NCBI GenBank assembly: GCA_900617975.1
Contig: UZAE01012242.1
Coordinates: 21,045 to 50,788, forward strand
From: Rodentolepis nana
Taxonomy: Eukaryota > Platyhelminthes > Cestoda > Cyclophyllidea > Hymenolepididae
Length of the DNA stretch: 29,744 nt
Direction of reading: 5' to 3'
A program made the translations under genes and the position numbers. Below, in pieces: positions 1-10,310 of this stretch. The notes under the pieces are model-generated. The model saw nothing but the letters and a program-made list of their open reading frames with translations, searched no databases and was not told the origin of the DNA. How positions within the stretch are numbered: position 1 is the first letter of the stretch; each line of letters opens with the position of its first letter.

Positions 1-1019
1 ACACCATTTTAATTGAAATGTTAAATACAAGCGATTGCAATTTACACACTATTTTTGAATTCTCCTGGGTACAGTCATTGGCTTTAATGAATATTTTTAA
101 GCAGAAACTAAAAATTAGTGCAAACAATTTTGCTTTCTGAGAAATTTTACCGCTTGAAGTAGAGAATGATTTTGATCAAAGCTCTCTTTCTCCATTCCAA
201 ATCACACGTTTTGTGCTCAAGCGTCTTGATTGAATCCTGCCACATAGTTGATCATATAGTAGAAACCATCAAAAACCGAGTTAATGAAGAATACCATCTA
301 ATTAAATGCCTTCCAAATTCTTTAAGTCTCCTATTTACGTGCTTAGTCAAAAATAGCTTATAAGACTTAATGCTTTGTTAAATGAGAATCTTTAGTCTAG
401 TTATTACTAATACTTAAACTTGTTTTCTTTTCATGCCAGCCTGTTTACATTTTAACTTAAAATTAAAAAACATTTCGAGCGACTAATTAATAATAAAAAC
501 CAAACTGATTAATATCGACCATAAACCAGTCCGAATATATGTTTTCTGTTCAATTGGGCAAAACAATTTTAATTCATGCTACTATGCCTGTTTGCTTTTC
601 TATGAAATAAAAAGCCAAACTAAATAATAATTTAATACGTTCAGGTTTTATTAAATTCTACGCCAAATTTAATTACATCCAATTATTATTTGGGCTATTA
701 GTTAAAATTTCATTCCATTTTCTTGGCAATCAGATTAATTTTTAAGCAGAGGATTTCGCGATCATCTATCAACGAAATGCACGAGAATAGGGATAGGGCA
801 TGAAAATACAATTTGTTGCGAATATCTTTAAATCAATTAAATGTTGTGGGATGGAATGATTCAACCAATTTGTTTTATGACCGTTTAGCAGCCAAATTAT
901 CGTGAGGCTGAACTCTAGAAAACTTGGGCAAATGAACACCAACAACGAATTGTGCTCAAAATTTTGACTTGAAGTCTAAAATGATGTTTGGGCTCGTAAG
1001 AATTGCGCATTTTGTAGTT
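1..1019. other. AT-rich DNA, no feature recognised
   Basis: I see no gene, RNA gene or repeat shared with the rest of the window in this stretch, apart from weak resemblance of the last 80 bases to the outer part of the arm block that follows. The open frame at 166-363 (65 codons) has no recognisable motif and no support beyond being open, so it is not called as a gene. Confidence 0.5.
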
Positions 1020-1205
1020 CCAACTCAGTCTCACTAGTGCAGTCTTAAAAATAATCGGCTAGCGAATAATCACACAATAAAGTGTCTTCACTCTAAGCCA
1101 TTATGAAGGTTTAGGAATTGTTGAGTTTAAAGGTGTTTGTATGCGATTTTGATATCTACCCATCTTGCATTGATTGATGAAAATGTAATCCCGTTGTTTT
1201 ATGAA
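1020..1205 (+). repeat. Arm-block fragment (conserved core segment)
   Basis: This piece matches the best conserved part of the arm repeat: a CAGTCTCA...GTGCAG stretch, then AATCGGCT, then CAATAAAGTG, a GGTTTAGG stretch and CATCTTGCATTGA. The same order of words occurs at 4899-5060, 17264-17420 and 22716-22870 on this strand, and reversed at 7500-7640, 18110-18300 and 23580-23745. Both sides of the fragment have lost the rest of the arm. It is non-coding. Confidence 0.65.
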
Positions 1206-1413
1206 ATACATGAAATAAGCAAAGAAATTGCTTAAAAAATCGTGAAAAACTCCAAAACACATCAGCCTTAATTAATATCTATAATTAATTCTTCATCGTT
1301 TGATTTCCTCAATTTTTCTGATGATGCACTCCTAAAAGCAGTGTTTTCCTCTTCCGTATATCAGTTGTCGTGAAATATATATATACAAAAATATATGTAA
1401 ATATATAGATAGA

Positions 1414-1572
1414 CACATTTAACGGAACAAAAGGGCTATCTAAGAAATATAGATTCAGGTAGTCGGAGAACGCATTATGTCTTTTGTTCGATTAGTTGCA
1501 GCCCAACCGGTTTAGGATGCCTGCTCAGTAAAATACTTATTTCTCCAAAAATAATTTGAATTTTAAGAACTC
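1414..1572 (+). repeat. R4 repeat, first tandem copy
   Basis: This is copy 1 of a directly repeated segment that contains TCAGGTAGTCGGAGAAC and GATTAGTTGCAGCCCAACC. The next copy starts at 1574, right after a single undetermined base (N) at 1573. A third, more diverged copy is at 25235-25560. This copy is preceded by AT-rich simple sequence (about 1375-1413), and the third copy is preceded by a TA dinucleotide run. No coding potential or known family is recognised. Confidence 0.75.
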
Positions 1573-1573
1573 N

Positions 1574-1835
1574 CACATTTAACGGAACAAAAGGGCTATC
1601 TAAGAAATATAGATTCAGGTAGTCGGAGAACGCATTATGTCTTTTGTTCGATTAGTTGCAGCCCAACCGATTTGGATGCCTGCTCAGCAAATATTTATAT
1701 CTCCAAAACTAATTTGAATTTTGGAAAACCCTCTTCAATAGTGAAGCTATGAAAATATGGAAAAAAATTTTCGAAAATTTTTTTTTCTAGACCAGAAAAC
1801 TTTCTTAACTAGACTTCATAAATTCAAAGATATTT
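1574..1835 (+). repeat. R4 repeat, second tandem copy
   Basis: It starts with the same bases as 1414 and runs longer, to about 1835. The first 100 bases are essentially identical to copy 1; differences accumulate toward the end (for example GGTTTAGG versus GATTTGG). The further part, with a run of A then T tracts and CTAGACCAGAAAAC, aligns to 25400-25475 (CTAAACCAGAATAC). The single N between copies 1 and 2 marks an uncertain assembly position. Confidence 0.7.
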
Positions 1836-3106
1836 TTACATTGAAATACTTTCCTTCACTGCTTGTAATAGCAAATATTAAGACTAGATACTGGTGATGA
1901 AACATCCTTTATGCAATAGCAGTACTAAGGTTAATGAGTTGTGCACGAAAATAATTATCTTTCTATATTCATTTAATCATGCTAAAGGCTAAATGCGGTT
2001 GTGTTTTCAATTATTAAAATTGCAGAATTTTGGGTACAATTATTCCAAAATTGCACATGTCAATAATCCGAATTTGCACTATATTTTATTTATTTAATAT
2101 CTAATACATCTTTGGATAAGGCAAGTTAGTTAACAGATATTTGGCAATTATTATAATTACGAAGATGTGAACAGATCGGGCAAGACATTTACACATGTTA
2201 ATATCAGCTCTATTCTCCTTCCTCACAATTTTTTGTGAATTTGAAGTTCATTTTCACTATGAAGCTGGAAATCAACCAAAGAGCTTACAGTTACGATTGT
2301 AAAACTTGCCATTTGATTTAAATAAATTAATATTTATGTACTGCCATAAGGATTTTCCTGGCTGCAGCCATTGATTAATTTGGCTGACAATAATGATAAA
2401 TAGTTTTCACTTCAGGGCAGATTATATTTTTACAATATGATTTCAAACTATGAACAAATTGAAGATCTGGCTTCGTATTTAATGAACTAAATGAAAAAAT
2501 TTCTCAATTATACCCCACATGTGATTAAAGTTCCACCTTTTTAATTTATTTGTCATTTTTACAACTGAGTTTTTTTTATATTGCTAAGCATTGTGTCAAA
2601 ATTTAAAATCATATTTAACCAACTCTTTACTGTGTTTCTAAACAGAAATATCTAAAGTAAACATAATATATTACCTTGGTTTTTGGTAACAACATTCCAA
2701 ATTTTTGCCAACAACTATTTATTGGCTAATTTGATTATATTTCAAATATAAACAGCATAAATAATGCTCCTCCAATTGCTTCCAATTTGGGTTATTATTG
2801 AAATATTTGTGCCAATAATTTGCAATACAAGACATTTTTTGTCAAAATTGCATTCAAATCAAAAAAGAGGACTTTTATAGCATGTTCTGCATAAGTGATA
2901 AATTAGTTCATTTAGTTAACGTCTTCGTGTTTTTTATAGTTTAAAATTAAAATTGTAAAATTATGAGCTGGGTGGAAGATTAACTATTGTATCATTACTA
3001 TCTTTTTTGCACTTTTATACATATATTGTGCTAAACAAGTATAAGTCCATTAGATACCCAGCAGTTCCTTAGCGATTAATAATTAGAGCACGTTTGAGAA
3101 ACAGAT
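1836..3106. other. AT-rich DNA, no feature recognised
   Basis: No open frame of note, no tRNA-like or rRNA-like sequence and no match to the other repeat blocks is visible here. It is very AT-rich with short homopolymer runs. Confidence 0.5.
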
Positions 3107-4214
3107 TTACTCGATGAATATTTTAATAAAAATATTCATGTTTAAGAATTTTCTAGTGCAAAGAAAAGTGTATTTTAGTGGATAAAATATTCATACAATG
3201 GAAACCTTGTCTCTTGCTTTTAATTATAATGCAAAAGATGGTTTTTAATTTCATTTTGCGTTAATAAATGCAATCTATCATTATCAATGGTTATTAATAA
3301 TAATTTTTTGAGAGTCATGAAATAAATCAATATGTTTTATTCATTTATTATGCCATCAACTCTAATCATAAAACGCAGTTTAATCTTACAGAGAGTTTGT
3401 TTTGTTTAAATTAAAATTGCGAGTTTTTTTCCGCCTCTCTAGTCCCCCCTCCACGTTTCAATTTCGAAATGTAAATATGGTAGTTGTTTGTGCTGCATAA
3501 AATAATTAATATATTTATGATTTTGACAATACTTACCCTGTAATTAACAATTTTTTAATAAGCTATTAAGCAATTTTGGCGATATGATGGTGTTTCGGAC
3601 TGAACGATTCCTAGTTCATGAGTTCCTTCAACATGAAAAATAACTATTTCATTAGAATAAATTAAAATGAAGATTTATTCAATGAAGGTTAACAGTGGCA
3701 CAAAGCATTTAAACTTGCCTTTAATAACAGTATATAATATGAGCAGTGTATAAAAAAGGTACCATAAATTAATGGAATTGAACTGTGTAACTAGGTAGCA
3801 AGTTCATCTGAATTTGGTTCATTTCAATGCGCGACCACTGGATTAGCATTGCATATTTAAAGTAAATTATTTCCCAATCTTGTGTGGACAGATAAATACT
3901 AAATATTCACCTACAATGCAAATTATTTGTAATAATAAAATTGCTATATTTTCAGAAGAAACCATCAAACGATAATCGACAAATTTATTCATACGTGAAC
4001 GAAAAAGTTTATTTTATTTCTCATTTTTATATGTAGTGACTTAGTGACTTTGATGAATTGTCTTTCAAATATTTAATGAAATCAACATCACTGCTCAAAG
4101 AAAAACTTGCAAATTTGTTTGTTTTAGTCTCAAATATACAGTTTATCATATGACTGCATTATAAAAATATTTAGCTCAAATTTCAAACTTAAATTATTAA
4201 CAACGAAATACGCT
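3107..4214 (+). repeat. R3/R2 block of composite repeat unit 1
   Basis: This is the left half of the composite unit. The R3 part (3107-3580) shares CTAGTGCAAAGAAAAGTG, GAAACCTTGTCT and TTTATTCATTT with 15880-16050. The R2 part (3580-4214) shares GATGGTGTTTCGGACT, TTCATGAGTTCCTTCAACAT, TAAATTAATGGAA and GTGACTT...TTGATGAATTGTC with 16205-16680, 23065-23500, 28500-28935 and, reversed, 24480-25050. It runs into an arm block at about 4215. No protein is encoded; every frame is broken. Confidence 0.7.
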
Positions 4215-5240
4215 TTCGAAATGATGATTAGACATGTAAAATGCTGCTTAAGCTTATAAAAAAACATTTAACCAGTAAAATTGCACTTTGAAAGTTCATG
4301 CATCTCTGAAAATATATGTCATTTCAATGTCCATTAATCGATCAAGTAGTGAAGCTATATGTTATGCAATATCCCCGCTTTTCGCATATACCAATAAATG
4401 GAAATATAATTTATTTTATAAGTTTTACCAAACATCAACAATCAAATGGAATAATATGAGATAGAAATGATGCAATAATATTAACTTGCATGGATAAGCA
4501 AACACAATTTAAAAATGTTCCACATATAATTATACAACAGTACAATTTGTTCATTTCTGTATTTTTTCGCTAATTATAAAACAATTAAATTTCCTTATCG
4601 TTTTAACAAAAGCAGATTTAACAACGAAGGGCATTCTGAAGCACATAAAATGCACTAACACTACTTATTCATATAAGTATTAATTAATATCAAATAATTA
4701 AAAATATACCCTTTTCCTACTATTTTGATTTAAATGGCTAAATTGTGAAGTGATGATTGGGAATTGGAAAATCGATTACGCTATTAAAATAAGCTTAATA
4801 TTCTGCAAATACTAACTAGCCTAAATAGCTTATTATACTTCAAGTCAGGCTTTTGGGAGCATAAGGTTTAGTGGCATCGATGTTTTGTTGTCTAAATTTC
4901 AGTCTCAGGAGTGCAGCCTTGAAATTAATCGGCTGCCGAATAATCATCCAATAAAGTGTTTTCTCTCAAAGTCTTTCTGAGGGCTTAGGAAGTTTAGTCG
5001 TTTAAAGTTGTTTGTATGTGATTTTCATATCTACGCATCTTGCCTTGAATGATGATGTCGATTCAACAAAATATTTCAACGGCTATCTATCCAATTTACA
5101 ATCTTTTTGAAATAAAACCATAGTCGATTTTCAACTTGTGTTTGCACCACTATTTTCCATACCATCATTGCAAAACTTTTCAATTTCTGCATAAAGCGCT
5201 TTGCATCGTGGTTTTAATTAGATCGAAAATGCCGAGTAAT
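4215..5240 (+). repeat. Arm block of unit 1, plus orientation
   Basis: It begins at CTTTCGAAATGATGATTAGAC (outer edge) and ends near GTTTTAATTAGATC at about 5215-5228. The outer edge matches the reversed outer edges of the arms at 24440 and 19010. Inside lie AGCAGATTTAACAACGAAGG (about 4612), the word CTTCAAGTCAGGCTTTTGGGAGCA (about 4840, given here only as its position and key words), and the conserved core at 4899-4965. No matching reversed arm follows directly, so this appears to be only the left half of the palindromic element; block B follows at 5259. Confidence 0.7.
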
Positions 5241-5258
5241 ATACTTTTTGCCGTATGA

Positions 5259-5718
5259 ATATAAGCTGTCCGGTGTATACCACGAGGATGAAGGTCTATC
5301 GTACACCCCTGTCAAAAACATAACACGCTAGTGCAAAATATGCAAAATTATGTTGTCGTAATTGGCAGCCAAATAGACAAATGACTGTACACCAGAAAAT
5401 ATATATACTTCAGTGATTGTTTAGAGAAAATTGCATTTAGCCAGTAAACGGATTTCTTGAACCTCGATTGGAAATTATCTTTTGTCCATACTTCATTTTC
5501 GATGAAGATCACACTCTATAACGGAAGGCTTTGCACCAGTGTATAGTATTCATCATTTGCCTTAAAAGCAGTGAAAGCAAGGTATTTATATAAACTGTTG
5601 CAATTTTGTCCACACATGTTTTGCTTTCATGCACGCCGTTAGCTTATATATCGTTTAAATTAATCCTCCTCAAACGACACTTTCTTAATTTTAATTATGT
5701 ACGATTTTCCTATACCTT
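5259..5718 (+). repeat. Block B, plus copy
   Basis: This block is an inverted copy of 25608-26064. Shared words include AAATTATGTTGTCGTAATT, AACCTCGATT, AAGCAGTGA and TTCTTAATTTTAATTATGT. Its first 55 bases (GGTGTATACCACGAGG... CACCCCTGTC) are the reverse complement of the 5' part of the LINE at 26016, so the block carries a snippet of that LINE in both copies. A short frame around 5640-5715 encodes FKLIL-KRH-LNFNYV in both copies, but the frame is interrupted upstream in this one. Confidence 0.7.
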
Positions 5719-5904
5719 AAGAATGTGGCTTTCCTTACATTATTTTGTCAACCCTAATAATTTAACACTAATTTTGAAGAAAAGAAAGCGTTGCAATGCT
5801 TGAAAAATGTAACAGGTTAATATATACAACAGATAAATAAATTAACAGGCATTCTTAATCATCAAAGCATCACCACTTTGGTAAGTTATATAGTTCACAT
5901 AGGA

Positions 5905-6085
5905 CATTTTGGCGGCATCAGTCTCAATCTAAGACATTGTGAAGGTTAAAAAATTTGGATGTTTTACGGTAGTTACATGTTATTCTCATGTTTATGCATC
6001 TCGCACAGAATGTTGATGTCGATTCAATAAAACATTTCAATGGCTTCCCTTCCAAGTAACAATCTTTAAGGAAAAACTTGATTAT
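5905..6085 (+). repeat. Arm-block fragment
   Basis: A short piece of the inner arm: GGCATCAGTCTCAAT, AAGGTTAAAAA, TTCTCATG, GCATCTCGCA, GATGTCGATTCAATAAAACATTTCAATGGC in part. The conserved GCAGCC...CGGCTGCC core is deleted. It abuts block C at about 6100. Confidence 0.6.
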
Positions 6086-6099
6086 AGTTAATTTACTAC

Positions 6100-6106
6100 G
6101 TTTGTG

Positions 6107-6145
<39 letters not shown>

Positions 6146-7330
6146 GTATATATGTATATGTCTTTATTGCTTACACAATCAATGATAAAAAATGCAAATA
6201 TTCTTTTCTCAATGAAATTGTGGGCGTATTGATTTTTAAGCAAATTAAGATAATGTCGAACTTTGAAGCCTGTGATTTCTTTATCTTATGGAATATTTCA
6301 TTTGAATAATTTTCGATTCGAAAACAATTTACTGATATACACGTTGTTTTTATTCGAATTCAAATATGCAGAGACTCAATCTGACATAAAGCGAAATTGT
6401 ATAATCACATTTAGCAGTCAATTTAAACGATGTCTGCACGCAGGGAAATAAACCATTAAAGGTTACCTATGTTCGGTCGCATCTAGTCTTTTAAAAATGG
6501 GTACTTGAACTTCGGTTGAACGATTACATCTGGTTGATATTTCTTCCTTGTGACTTCATTAATTTAAATTTATTAAATACATTCGTGTTCATTGAGAATT
6601 GTTTAAATTCAGAAACTTGATGAAGAGAAGCCGAATCAGTAAATTTAATTATTGAATTATATAAAATGCAATTAGTTTAACATTATTAGAAGCATTACCA
6701 ATTTAGGCAGAAGTAAAACTATCCACAACGTAACCCTCTAAATTTGTAACTTCTGTATTATATATTTCCACGAGAATTTAACTAACTATTAGACACGGAT
6801 GCTATTTGAAGTGGAAAGGATTGTCATTTTGTCGTTGCGTTGTAAACCGCGCATTCCTTATATGAACAATTTACATGGTGTATTCAATTAAGAAACCATG
6901 GTGCTGCCATTGATTAATATCGCTTAAAGTTTTAGCATGAGATACATTTCTCCACGTGGGAGTATCTGGGGAAGATGTCGTAAAAATATTCATTACTTGC
7001 CGACTTCAATCCTCATAATTACAGCCACACAAATAAAGTTGCCAATGCTGGAAATGAAGGAAATATGCAAATAAATTGCGTTTTCCACATGACGTGGATG
7101 AATAAATGCAAATACGAGGAACTGCGTGAAATGCAAAGAGGTAACTGAGGAACCTGGTACTTATTTAAATGGTATAAGATTTATACCAAGATTGCAGAGG
7201 TACAAGAGGTATTGAAAAATATGGCTGCAAGATCTTTAAGTAAAACTAAGTATGAATATACGTAAATGCTTAAGTTAAATAATTTGTACATGTTTGAGTA
7301 ATTTTATTTTATTCACATAAATAATTAAAT
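6100..7330 (+). repeat. Block C, plus copy (main)
   Basis: This 1.2-kb block is inverted relative to 13535-14840 and shares its 5' third with 19150-19420. It opens with a pure AT dinucleotide run (6109-6142), then CTTTATTGCTTACACAATC, AGCCTGTGATTTCTTTA, GGAATATTTCATTTGAATA, a CGGTCGCATCTAGTCTTTTAA stretch (about 6476), ACCATGGTGCTGCCATTGAT, and AATAAAGTTGCCAATGCTGG (about 7031). No terminal inverted repeat or target duplication is obvious. The small frame at 6263-6451 falls inside it and is not conserved as a protein in the other copies. Confidence 0.75.
6109..6142. repeat. AT dinucleotide microsatellite
   Basis: Uninterrupted alternating A and T for about 34 bases. A similar run occurs at the equivalent place in the inverted C copy (14809-14836), so the run predates or accompanied the duplication. 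Confidence 0.95.
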
Positions 7331-7494
7331 AGTCCAAAATGTTTAAATTATGAAAAAATTTTATTTTGACATCAATACTTTCAATCTTGATTTTAATGAT
7401 TCGTATAAAATGGAATAAATGATTATTCAAGAAAATGCTTTTGAAATAAGAAGTTGGAATTCTGTACTACCATTGTAACACATTCCATGTGGAC

Positions 7495-7935
7495 ATTGAA
7501 ATGAAAATTACATGCAAACATCTTCAAGGTAAAACATCCCAACCCTTCATAAAGCCTTGAAGGATAACACTTTATTGGATGACTATTCGGCAGCCGATTA
7601 ATTTCAAGGCTGCCCTCCTGAGACTAAAGTGAGAGTGGTCAAGCACCGCTGCCACCAAAAATTATGCTCCCAAAATCCTCACTTGAAGTAAAATATGTTA
7701 TTTGAGCTAGTCAATATTTGCAAAATAGTAAGCTTATTTTAAAATTTTAATCAATTTTCCATCACCCAAGCATCGCTTCAAAGTTTAGCCATTTGAATCA
7801 AATAAGAAGAATTTGTTATATTTGTAATTATTTAATATTCATTTATACTTAAATGAATAAGTAGTGGCAGTGCATTATATTTATGCTTCAGAATACTCTT
7901 CGTTGTTGGATTTGCTTTTGTGAATACAATAAAAA
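7495..7935 (-). repeat. Arm-block fragment, minus orientation
   Basis: Reversed arm: ACACTTTATTGGATGACTATTC, CGGCAGCCGATTAATTTCAA, GGCTGCC...CTGAGAC, then CACTTGAAGTA, TTTGAGCTAGT, AAGCTTATTTTA, CCATTTGAATCAAAT, and a hairpin at 7837-7858, ending near TGGATTTGCTTTTG. It lacks the outer third of the arm. Confidence 0.7.
7837..7858. repeat. Short hairpin inside the arm block
   Basis: ATTCATTTA, loop TACT, then TAAATGAAT: a perfect 9-bp stem with a 4-base loop. Equivalent hairpins lie at 8188-8209, 17025-17046 and 23950-23971, with paired or wobble substitutions in the stem in some copies. Confidence 0.8.
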
Positions 7936-8019
7936 AATTTAAAAGCATAACAATAAACGAATAAAATATTAAAATGAACAAAAGGCAATTATGCAAAATT
8001 AGATTTTTACAAAATGACA

Positions 8020-8345
8020 AAACACCGATGTCACTAAATATTATGCCCCCAAAATCATGACTTGAAGTATAATGTGCCATTTGAGCTAGTTAAGTTTGCA
8101 AAATATTAAGCTTATTTGAATAGCATCGCTGCAAAATTTAGCCATTTGAACTAAAAAGAGGGAATTGGGTATATTTTAATTATTTGTATTCATTTATACT
8201 TAGATGAATAAGTAGTGATAGTGCATTTTATATATGCTTCAGAATACCCTTCGATGTTAGATCTGCTTTTGCTACAGCACAATAAAATTTAAAAGCATAA
8301 TAATAAGACGAAAAGAATATAATTACTATTACAAATGGCAGGCTT
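8020..8345 (-). repeat. Second minus-oriented arm fragment
   Basis: It repeats the same arm segment as 7640-7935: CACCGATG-CACTAAA, TTATGCCCCCAAAATC, CTTGAAGTATAATGTGCCATTT, AGCTAGTTAA, and the hairpin at 8188-8209. With the piece at 7495-7935 it makes a direct repeat of partial arms. The open frame on the minus strand at 7832-8080 spans the junction of the two pieces and is not a gene. Confidence 0.65.
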
Positions 8346-8599
8346 TATGATATTTATCATTAGTCCCATTGTTGATTTACCCTTTCCCCATGGGTAAGAA
8401 GGTATATATATAGAAGTTCATTAGTTGTCTTCTGGCTTTCCAATATCTCTGCGTTTTCGATATTACCTTTATAGCTGGATACTGAAAAGGTGTGTCTTCC
8501 GAATTTCCACCTGTAGTTTGTATAGGAGGCATGTTGGTTGCGTGTTTACTCATTATCTATGAAGGTGCTATTACAGACAATCTTGGACGTTACGAAGAC
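8346..8599. other. Spacer with slightly higher GC, unassigned
   Basis: This stretch (CCCTTTCCCCATGGGTAAGAAGG, in part, and TTCCGAATTTCCACCTG) has a somewhat less AT-rich look than its surroundings. It has no counterpart beyond the D copy at 21.3 kb. Minus-strand translation gives short open pieces only, with no motif I recognise. It may be a remnant of an unidentified element. Confidence 0.35.
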
Positions 8600-9294
8600 T
8601 AAACTTTGGAGTACTTCAGAGCACATGAATTTGGCTTTGCCTAATGCAGTGACTCTTCATAACTCTCCAGAATTCTCATTACGAGGGGGTGACTAAAACC
8701 ATGTGCTGACCTACATTCGTTCTAAGTAATATTATATGAAATAAGAATTTATAACTAAAGAAGGAATTTGCCTTCAATCGAACTACAAGTTGAATTTCTG
8801 CAGGTCGCATCTTTCGAGAACAAGCCCGTTTCAATCGCGTGATGCATTTACTTTTACTATGCTTAAATATTTTTTATTAAACAAATTAAAGTATTCTGTA
8901 GTGAACCGTGATATATTGGTTACAATTGTGATTCAGTTTGATCGAATTTTTCATGGAATTTACCGAATCCATCAATCTAACAATTCAAATTAGTATCAAA
9001 TCAACGCTTTCGGATTTTGGTGTATATTTTACAGAAATATGTTTGGTTTTTGTAATGTCACCCCTGAAGTTAGAATCAGAGAAAAGTTAATTTCGCCATA
9101 TGACCATATTTGGCTTTTTGAAAGAAGAATTTATGCTATAATATGCATATTATCTTTAGGTGTGTTACGAAATTGTATTCTAAGCTAGCATTTGTGGCAT
9201 TTATTCAAAATCCTATTTTATCTATTTAGCACTGCAGCATGAACTGCCTCCGTTGTTATTTCACCAGTCAAACCTGGTTCATTTTGGACATGTA

Positions 9295-9322
9295 TTAAGT
9301 TGGCAACTAAGTCATTGCCGTA
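9295..9322 (+). repeat. Mariner 1 left terminal inverted repeat
   Basis: It reads TTAAGTTGGCAACTAAGTC ATTGCCGTA. Its central 21 bp (9300-9320) are the exact reverse complement of 10297-10317. The same repeat with one or two changes begins the second mariner at 29224. Confidence 0.93.
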
Positions 9323-9477
9323 TTTGTTGACAGATTCACTCTATACTTTCTTTTGTTTTGTTAACGTGACCAGAGCATCTAACCTATATTTTTTTCTTAC
9401 TGTATGGGCTTCTAGGTTAATTATTAAAAAAGTTTTTTTGTTTAGCTCTTTAGTTTTGTTTTTATCCCAATTTAAAA

Positions 9478-10206
9478 ATGAATGAACAGGACGTGCACTT
9501 TCGACACATTTTATTGTATTACTTCCGAAAAGGCAAGAACGCATCGCAAGCACAAAAGAAGTTATGTGCCGTATATGGAGATGAAGCCGTGAGGAAGAAA
9601 GGCAGTGTCGAAATTGGTTTGAAAGATTTCGTTCCGGTAAATTTTCACTGAAAAATTCACAACGATCTGGCCGCCCAGTCGAAGTGGATGAAACCCATAT
9701 CAAGGCCAATATCGATTCAAATCGTCACAGCACAACACGAGATATTGCAGAGAAGCTCAATGTGTCGCATACATGCATTGAAAAAAATTAAAAACCCTTG
9801 GTTATGTCAAGAAACTTGATTTATGGATCCCTCACCAGTTAAAGGAAATTCATTTGACGCAACGGATTAGCAACTGTGATTCGCCGCTACTGAAACGCAA
9901 TGAGAATGATCTAATTCTGAAGAACCTAGTTATTGGCGACGAAAAGTGGATAGTTTATAACAATGTTACTTGCAGGAGATCATGGGTGAAGCAAGATCAA
10001 CCAGCCCAAACAGTATCAAAAGCAGAGATTCACCAAAAAAGATTATGTTGTCAGTCTGGTGGGATCACAAAGGAATTTTGTATTTTAAACTCATGCCGCA
10101 GAACCAAACGATAAATTTAAATGTGTATGTTGAACAACTCGAAAAACTGAAGGATGAAATTGAAGATAAGCGGCCAGCATTATCAAATCGGAAGGCCAAT
10201 ATCTAA
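9478..10206 (+). pseudogene. Mariner transposase pseudogene, frameshifted and C-terminally deleted
   Basis: The start ATG is 9478: the protein opens MNEQDVHFRHIL and continues with the helix-turn-helix DNA-binding part (FRKGKNASQAQKKLCAVYG). A frameshift near 9590 is followed, in another frame, by SGRPVEVDE (9666 on), the linker motif typical of mariner transposases. A second shift lies near 9785-9795. The catalytic core resumes with the first aspartate in GDEKWIVYNN (Asp codon 9938-9940), then WVKQDQPAQT. A third shift near 10045 leads into MLSVWWDHKGILYF. The reading then joins PALSNRK directly to ANI and a stop at 10204-10206. By comparison with the second mariner, about 95 residues holding the other two catalytic aspartates are missing. 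Nuclear DNA transposase, non-functional. Confidence 0.93.
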
Positions 10207-10247
10207 TTGAATAAAGTTATATTTTTAAACAAAAATTCCGAATTTGA

Positions 10248-10310
10248 CTTCTTATTTAAAATCGGCAATGACTTAGCATACCTTCTTATTTAAAATCGGC
10301 AATGACTTAG
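10248..10310 (+). repeat. 34-bp tandem duplication covering the mariner 3' end
   Basis: The 29 bases at 10248-10276 (CTTCTTATTT... ATGACTTAG) recur identically at 10282-10310. The duplication includes most of the right terminal repeat but not its outermost bases, so the element has one full and one partial right end. Confidence 0.92.

Noticed and set aside
9039..9183. Conserved MFGFC-V-PE reading frame in both D copies
   Set aside because: Most differences between the copies change the amino acid, and the plus copy has an early stop, so there is no sign of selection on a protein.
9341..9709. 122-codon minus-strand frame across mariner 1
   Set aside because: It is antisense to the transposase coding strand and ignores the element's structure.
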